The notes beneath the pieces were generated by a model. The model saw nothing but the letters and a program-made list of their open reading frames with translations. It ran no database searches and was not told the origin of the DNA. A program made the position numbers and the translations under genes. Shown piece by piece: positions 58,801 through 64,000 of a stretch of 64,000 bases of DNA. The DNA is from Henricia sp. BOLD:AAB3569. Lineage: Eukaryota; Echinodermata; Asteroidea; Spinulosida; Echinasteridae. The stretch spans positions 1,285,001-1,349,000 of the forward strand of contig JBBELK010000666.1 in NCBI GenBank assembly GCA_037783545.1. The letters run 5' to 3'. Within the stretch, counting starts at the first letter, position 1; every line of letters starts with the position of its first letter.

Positions 58801-60933
58801 GTTCCACGTACTACGGATGACATTGAAACCTTTAATGACCACGCGGGGAAGCCAAAGAATAGCTGGTTGTGGATCGGCTGTGAATATATACCTACAGAAG
58901 GTTTGTACGCACCTGCTTTTCCAACATAATTCAACAATCATTTCTTAATAATGGATCCAGCGTTTCATACTTGCGCATTGATTGCTTTCGATGACGTAGA
59001 ACATCCGGGAATGTGTGGTGGTCAACAGTCACGCGCGTACACGCGCGCGCCACTGGACGCACACGGACACGCGTAACAAATACTTACCAGCGTATTTTCA
59101 TTCAAAGATGCCACACACGTACTAGCCTTGTCCAAGGCTATGAAATTGTGTGAATCCGTGAAGAATTTGCCTGTATGCTATGCAGCGAAAGTGCGCCACC
59201 ACGCGGTGAATTGTAACCAACTGTCAAATAGTCTGGTTACCGTAATATCTTGGTCTGAATCCTGACTTCACGCGCGAAGCTGGATCATCCAGCCTCGTCC
59301 GTGAAGTCAGGATTCAGACCAAGATATTACGGTAACCAGACTATTTGACAGTTGGCTACAATTCACCGCGTGGTGGCGCACTTTCGCTGCATAGCATACA
59401 GGCAAATTCGTCACGGATTCACACAATTTCATAGCCTTGGACAAGGCCGGCTACACACTGAGCTGTATTTTGAAATTAAAGAGATTTTGGCAAAAAATAG
59501 TATTAAAATACTAATTTTTGTGACAAAGTCTTATCAAATAGAACATTGTAACATGCAACACTCTTCTACTTAATGTTGGGGTGCTGAATCTAAAAATGAT
59601 GGTTAGCAGGCTATTTGTTCGTGGTGAAGGGTTATTTCGAGCCAAAAACGTGACAAAATGGCTTTAAAACGCCAGTTTGTGTACTAAAAAAAAAACAGGT
59701 ACAAATAAAACATAATAACATTTTGGTAACATATCGAATTTACCTTATTTTGGGGTGCTGAATAAAAAAAAAATGTTACCAAGCTGTATATTAAGGGCAA
59801 AAGGTCCTTTTTGCACAAAAAATGGTTTACATAAACATTAGTGTTTGGTTTTTAAAAATAGAGCATGGTAACATGCCACTCTTAAAGGCCCAGTGGATCA
59901 TTTGCAATGACCCAAAAAAGTAATTGACGAGTTTACAGGGGAAAAGTTCTGAAAGTAAAGATTGAATTAATAGCAACTATCCAATGAAAGGTTTTCGCTT
60001 AAAATGATATAATTTTACCAGAAAATAATCCGTAAAGATGAAATTATTTAGATCGTTTGCAAACGATTTACTTATTTTTGGTTCGCATCTACGCGGTCCA
60101 ATATGCATGGGCGCTGTGTACTTCGTGTGCGTGTTCCAACGCAATGCATTTTTATGGATTGCGCGCACACGCAGTATGTGCGCCACAGAGTGCATGACGC
60201 AAGCCACATATAGTACCCGATCAACTGAGAACGAATATTTGAAACACCCCGACAAGACCAGGAAAATGCATATGGATTTTCATGTTTTTTTAAACGTGGT
60301 ACATTTGACAAAGCTGAAATTTCTTCGGATGAGTTTGTTGATGTCTTTCTTTTGATTTATAATGGTTTTATTCGCAGAATCGCTCAAAAACAGATCATCT
60401 ACCGGGCCTTTAATTTTGGAGCGCTGAATCCAAAAATGACGGTTACCAAACTGTAGGCCTACTTTGAAATGTTTTTTTGTTTGCAAAAACATAAAAATGG
60501 TTTTAAAAACATTATTTATTGTACAAAACCAGGTGACATGTTTACTGTGTCAGGTGACAAAATCTGGCCAATCTCGGCAAGTGTTATTCAGGCCTGGTAT
60601 TGGGTGACGTCACGCACACTCTTCGGAGGATTTCATGAGAAGTTGAACAGTGGTTGGTGCGAAAAAAACACGCAAAACCACTGCGTAGGATCAGTGTATG
60701 ATTTTGGCTGCGCACAGACTTTAAAGTAATATTCACATTCTCATCCTACTCCAGGGAGATACATCTGTCAAGACGGTCTTCCCCCTCCCAAGGGTTTTTC
60801 CACGTACGGGGATAACTGCAGAGACAACCAGGAGGAGAGCCTCGCGCTCGCCAGGTCAATTTTCGGCGACATTAATGAGGTGAAATCCAAAACTGTAATG
60901 AGTTTTGTTTGCGTGAAACCTGCGACAAACTGA
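52815..60933 (+). CDS. Secreted C-type-lectin-like protein, complete four-exon gene
   Basis: Exons 52815-52854, 54064-54093, 58646-58900 and 60755-60933 join in frame, all introns in phase 1, to 167 codons plus stop. Exon 1 codes a signal peptide (MAMLGLLLCVLAI) and ends at a perfect gtaagt. Exon 2 is a 30-base microexon (AIVDDTAAL) that could be skipped without changing frame. Exons 3-4 carry a compact lectin-like domain with W36, C43, C67, 'WLWIGCEY' (97-104), C113, C130 and 'FVCVKP' (159-164). EPN/QPD and WND motifs are absent, so calcium-dependent sugar binding is not predicted. Compared with copy 1, a 60-bp deletion ends the protein at KPATN. Secretion and a recognition role are inferred from the family. 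Introns contain MITEs, a SINE and a TTAA element. Confidence 0.8.
53330..53496. mobile_element. GCGGGCC-family MITE, first of a joined pair
   Basis: Ends 'taagcgggcctcccactgtg' and inverse, with 'gagactgtctatagactcta' in the centre. It lies in lectin intron 1 and directly abuts the next copy. Confidence 0.85.
53495..53659. mobile_element. GCGGGCC-family MITE, second of a joined pair
   Basis: Shares its left end 'ttaagcgggcc' with the right end of the preceding element, so the two overlap by a few bases in the junction 'cgctttaagcg'. The interior differs enough to show it is not a fresh tandem duplicate. Confidence 0.85.
54234..54372. mobile_element. TATAGAGC-family MITE
   Basis: Ends 'tatagagcctttgcacggcg' and 'ggtgcagaagctctatt', in lectin intron 2. 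Shares 'catgcatgagtaggt' with other members. Confidence 0.8.
55071..55277. mobile_element. hAT-like MITE with 5-bp target duplication
   Basis: Ends 'caggggcggatccaga' and 'ctggatccgcgcctg', flanked by 'ccatc' at 55066-55070 and 55278-55282. It contains a long interrupted G run near 55210-55240. Confidence 0.85.
55331..55560 (+). mobile_element. tRNA-derived SINE
   Basis: A box 'tggccgagtgg' at 55335-55345 and B box 'ggttcaaacc' at 55391-55400 form a Ser/Leu-type tRNA-like head. The body includes 'cccttgagcaaggcaccc', a motif shared by many deuterostome SINE/LINE tails, and 'gtaacgcactttaaagatcc'. Plus orientation, within lectin intron 2. Confidence 0.7.
56345..56400. repeat. 56-bp palindrome, counterpart of 19985-20040
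   Basis: Same palindrome with few substitutions, in duplication copy 2. Confidence 0.75.
56586..57190. mobile_element. 605-bp TIR element, longer form of 20194-20458
   Basis: Ends 'taagccccggtcacaacg' and inverse. The interior is rich in 'cgacagtc' and 'gtcgcacga' motifs in both orientations. It shows what the copy-1 element lost. No transposase frame is recognised. Confidence 0.8.
57416..57556. mobile_element. TATAGAGC-family MITE, counterpart of 20680-20820
   Basis: Almost identical to the copy in duplication 1, so the insertion predates the duplication. Confidence 0.8.
57927..57998 (-). repeat. tRNA-Ala-like SINE head, counterpart of 21196-21265
   Basis: Same minus-strand tRNA-like sequence with B box 'ggttcaaatc' and loop 'cttgcaa', with single-base differences from copy 1. 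Confidence 0.45.
58977..59459. mobile_element. Truncated inverted-repeat element and nested palindrome
   Basis: Only the outer left arm and the nested palindromic MITE (59123-59453) of the 22259-23824 element remain. The sequence then jumps from 'ggctacacac' to 'tgagctgtattttgaaatta', which in copy 1 lies 2.1 kb further on. A single deletion after duplication explains this. Confidence 0.8.
59456..59885. repeat. Satellite-like ~150-bp monomers (counterpart of 24885-25305)
   Basis: Same monomer motifs as in copy 1 ('ggggtgctgaatctaaaaat', 'acatgccactctta'). The array is interrupted at TTAA (59882-59885) by the next element. Confidence 0.75.
59886..60409. mobile_element. 524-bp element at a TTAA target (piggyBac-like)
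   Basis: It is flanked by TTAA on both sides (59882-59885 and 60410-60413). The ends are 'aggcccagtggatcatttg' and the inverse of 'aggcccggtagatgatc'. Duplication copy 1 has the empty site 'ccactcttaattttggagc' at about 25305 with one TTAA. No transposase is seen. Target and empty site support a piggyBac-type non-autonomous element inserted after the duplication. Confidence 0.8.
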
Positions 60934-61312
60934 TGATTACTATTATCTACCCAGTATTTATTAACACTGCTAGTTAGTGCATTATATAAAGTATAATCCA
61001 GTGCTAGTATAAGTCGCTACATGTAGTCAACTCACCTCTCAGACTATTCACAATTATGTTAAATTGTTATTTGATCCTTTCATTTAATTATGGATGTGAA
61101 TTTGTCATCGACTCTACTCGTGACACGACATACTCATCTGACACGACGAATTATTGTTCTAACATGAATATCAATGGTCTCCATGGCTCTACGTGAGAGT
61201 CAGAATTTTCTTTCACAAAAGGAAACTACTATAGGGCTATTATAACATTTTGAATAATTCACTATTCGAATAATATAATCAAATATTTCATTGAATATAT
61301 CAAATTCATGTT

Positions 61313-61451
61313 AAAGGCAGAGGCTCGTCAATGCGCGCGCGCGTAAGGCTAAATTCGTGCCACGATTTACGCAGCTCCATAGCAAAGGCATAGAGCTGCG
61401 TATTTCGTGGCACGGATTTGGCCTCACGCGCGCATTGACAGTCTGTGCCTT
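61313..61451. mobile_element. GCGCGC-family MITE, counterpart of 26257-26395
   Basis: Near-identical palindromic element at the equivalent position downstream of the lectin stop codon. Confidence 0.8.
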
Positions 61452-62009
61452 CTAGCTGCCTTGATTACAATGATGTGTATAAATTAAATATCAAATAATA
61501 ATCACACTAAAGCTTTGATTCAGTAAGGCTGGATCTGAATTAGTGGATATGGCTGTTGCTTTGCTGTTGCTCCGGGCGGACAATGAAAGTCCAGCCACAG
61601 CCACAGCCAAAGCCATAATTTCGGATCCAGCCTAAATAAATGCTGTCGCTCCAGAAGGAAGTGATTCTTCTGAAAATGTACACTTTGGATTAAACCACAG
61701 GAATCGTACAAGTTAGGATTGTTTCGTCTTGCATTTATTATTTTCCCACTCGGGAAGCCGAGACCACCTGAAATGAACCAAACCGACTTTTTCAGGTTCC
61801 TCAAATGACACTAAAACGTAATCATGATGTTCCAAGAAATACAAACTGGCTCCAAACCAAATTATATTCAAGATGGCGTCCAAGATGGCCACCAAAATAG
61901 TTTTGTTGTTAAAATACCTTTAGAACAACACAACGGGCTTGCAATAAAATGTGTGACATCATCGCCTGCGCATTGGGTACACTAATACCATTCGGTTTCA
62001 CAACACATT

Positions 62010-62144
62010 TTTGCCGTCAGTAATGCGCGCGCGCCAAAATTTGTGCCACGAAATACGCAGCTCCATAGCAAAGGCATGCATGGAGCTGCGTAATTCGTGG
62101 CACGAATTTGGGGCGCGCGCATTGCTGACGAGCCTGTGCCTTTA
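62010..62144. mobile_element. GCGCGC-family MITE, counterpart of 26941-27073
   Basis: Same position in duplication copy 2, with a cleaner right end ('gctgacgagcctgtgccttt') than copy 1. Confidence 0.8.
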
Positions 62145-62560
62145 ATCTGTTAAGGATCAAGGGGGCTTTTCTAAATCTCGGCTTAGTCTCCGTCTCCGTC
62201 TGCTTATAGTTTACATGGAGCCGGAGCCTGAGCCTGAGCCCAAGTCGGGATTTGGAAAAAAAGCCAAGGTAGTTCAATGCATTTTTCTGAAATCCACCGG
62301 CAAATTCAGATATTTTAGCAGGACCGTCGTCGTTTACCTCGGGAGGCTCATCATCGAACGTAATAGGCTAGGCAGCACTGTACAATGAAACGCAACTGGT
62401 CCAGTATCCCGACAGTCAAAACTAGACAAGATTTGTGATTTTAACTCGCATCGAATCTCTGAGTGACTATGGTGTTTGTTTAATAACTCACACAAACACG
62501 ACGAATAATCGCAAAAAAAAACGACACAAATCAAATTCAGTTCACAGAAAACGAAGTTCG

Positions 62561-62944
62561 TCCTAGTGGCTAGAATTAGTGGCTATGGCTGTTGCTCTGC
62601 TGTTGCTCCGGGCGGCAATGAAACTCCAGCCACAGCCACAGCCAAAGCCATAATTTCGGATCCAGCCTAAATAAATGCTGTCGCTCCAGAAGGAAGTGAT
62701 TCTTCTGCAAATGTTTACTTTGGATTAAACCACAGGAATCGTGCAAGTTAGGATTGTTCCGTCTTGCATTTATTATTTTCCCACTCGGAAGCTGAGACCA
62801 CCTGAAATGAACCAAACCGACTTTTTTAGGTTCCTCAGATGACACCAAAAACGCAATCATGATGTTCCAAGAAATAAAAACTGGCTCCAAACCAAATATT
62901 CAAGATGGCGTCCAAGATGGCCACCAAAATAGTTTTGTTGTTAA
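62561..62944. repeat. Third partial copy of the duplication's 3' part
   Basis: Matches 61535-61915 and 26487-26830 ('gtggctatggctgttgctct', 'cagaaggaagtgattcttct', 'tggcgtccaagatggccacc'). It is in direct orientation about 1 kb after copy 2 and stops abruptly at 'ttgttgttaaaatac'. The 62383-62560 gap before it holds nothing recognised. Confidence 0.85.
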
Positions 62945-64000
62945 AATACTGTGGCGGTTGCGACTTCAAGAGCGCCCTCTCTAAGACACTCAGGTCGCAC
63001 AACTTCCGACAAGTCGACCAAAGTTCGATGACCCGGAATCGACTCCACCTGATTAGGCGGCAGTGGCTAAACTCGGACCTAAGAAATTGCTACGAGCAGC
63101 CTCAAGGCCCAGGGAAATGGATTCGTTTTGGAGGAAATATACCGCCTGTTGTAGCTGATATCTTCCCCCGGGGTAGGGGAAGGGACTCGGTACTGCAAAT
63201 AATTCAAGAGTGGACACGTGTGTTCAGTGATTGAGAGTGATTGGTTTATTCACAATGACCTGCGACTTGTAATTAAATATACAAGTAGGAAAACCTGGGC
63301 GCCTTTATTTCCTCTCCCGTACTGGGGAGATATATACACAGTGTCTTTATACACTGACGGCAGTACTATTTACAGCAGTTATGGCAGGGTACACACCGCG
63401 CAATACACTCGCGATTACCCGGCGAATGTTTTACCCGTACACGCCCAACTCTATAAACTGAGTCGACAATGATACGCCGAGGCTGCACGGGAAGTTGTGA
63501 ACCCACTTGATTTGGTAGCTTGCAGGTTCAGGTACTGCGCCCCTGGCGTAAACCGAATTACAACATCCAACCAGACCTATAGCTCACAGTTACTCAACGC
63601 GCGACTAGTGCAAGATGTCCGACAATGCACCACCACACCGCGCTACGCTCACCGTGTGCCACGCTGTATAGTCCGCTGACCACAGCTAAACGTACGGTAG
63701 CCGTATTGCCAAACCACGAGGCAAGGCCACGCAAATCACCCATAATTCCCGGGCAAGCGACTCCGAATTCACTACCAAATTCACCGGCACAATCCGCAAT
63801 GTGTGGACACCCGACTGCTGTACTCTCGCCCTAAATTAAGGCCTAAACTTACTGCTTTATCTTCAGCAGAAACACGCCAAATCTCGTGGTATAACTGAGG
63901 TCTTTAGAACTCGACTTGCAAGTCCAAAGCTAATACCCCAGTCACAATTAGCTTGCGATGGGTTTGCGAGTAGTTTGCGACGGATTTCTAGGCATTTTCG
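62945..64000. other. Unassigned sequence, compositionally distinct
   Basis: Starts 'tgtggcggttgcgacttc' directly after the third duplication copy and is richer in CpG than the DNA to its left. It has a TATA-like 'taattaaatatacaag' near 63270. A retrotransposon long terminal repeat starting with TG is possible, but no second copy, primer-binding site or protein is visible in the window. Several short open frames lack recognisable domains. Confidence 0.3.

Larger units (their letters stand above)
55995..62382. repeat. Segmental duplication copy 2
   Basis: Counterpart of 14516-27315 without the interrupting element block. It has lost about 2.1 kb (between 59455 and the next base, equivalent to 22745-24885) and 60 bp at the end of the lectin coding region, and gained the TTAA element at 59886-60409. 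It ends at 'ggcagcactg'. Confidence 0.85.

Overview
The window looks like intergenic and intronic DNA of an animal, most likely a marine deuterostome invertebrate (echinoderm- or hemichordate-like). This rests on spliced exons with consensus gtaagt donors, a secreted C-type-lectin-like gene, an adhesion-type GPCR, a Tx1-like LINE, a Tc1 remnant, and many short terminal-inverted-repeat (TIR) elements. The species assignment is inference. Most of the 64 kb is mobile DNA. Only two host genes can be supported.

Layout. Positions 1-19587 are a mosaic of one non-coding mobile-element family: A-type units (head 'ctagaggtatgacg') and B-type units (head 'ctagagcttcgcg'). They lie head-to-tail on the left (1-14341) and inverted on the right (14831-19587). 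Tandem ~28-nt perfect hairpins sit at one head-to-tail junction and on both sides of a ~200-bp spacer where the two blocks meet tail-to-tail. Positions 14516-27315 and 55995-62382 are two copies of a segmental duplication that carries the lectin exons; the mobile-element block interrupts copy 1. Positions 30105-34982 form a foldback element whose arms end in ~150-bp satellite-like monomers. Positions 38754-42934 hold four minus-strand exons of an adhesion GPCR with TM3-TM4 not found; a 26-bp x 20 minisatellite lies in one intron. Positions 45372-49155 are a Tx1/L1-like LINE with frameshifts that has lost its 3' end. Positions 51509-52280 are a decayed Tc1 element. Positions 62945-64000 are unrelated sequence without a recognised gene.

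Genes. The best gene is a four-exon secreted lectin-like protein of 167 residues (52815-60933, plus strand), whose coding exons join in frame with all introns in phase 1. Upstream copy 1 (21928-25833) has only the last two exons. Between the two copies every coding substitution changes the protein. In the main exon, 11 of 255 bases differ, all of them in one codon and one 12-base block, while the rest of the exon and the flanking intron are almost identical. That is the most interesting signal in the window. The paired copies also date several element insertions and deletions, because one copy often preserves the empty or undeleted site.
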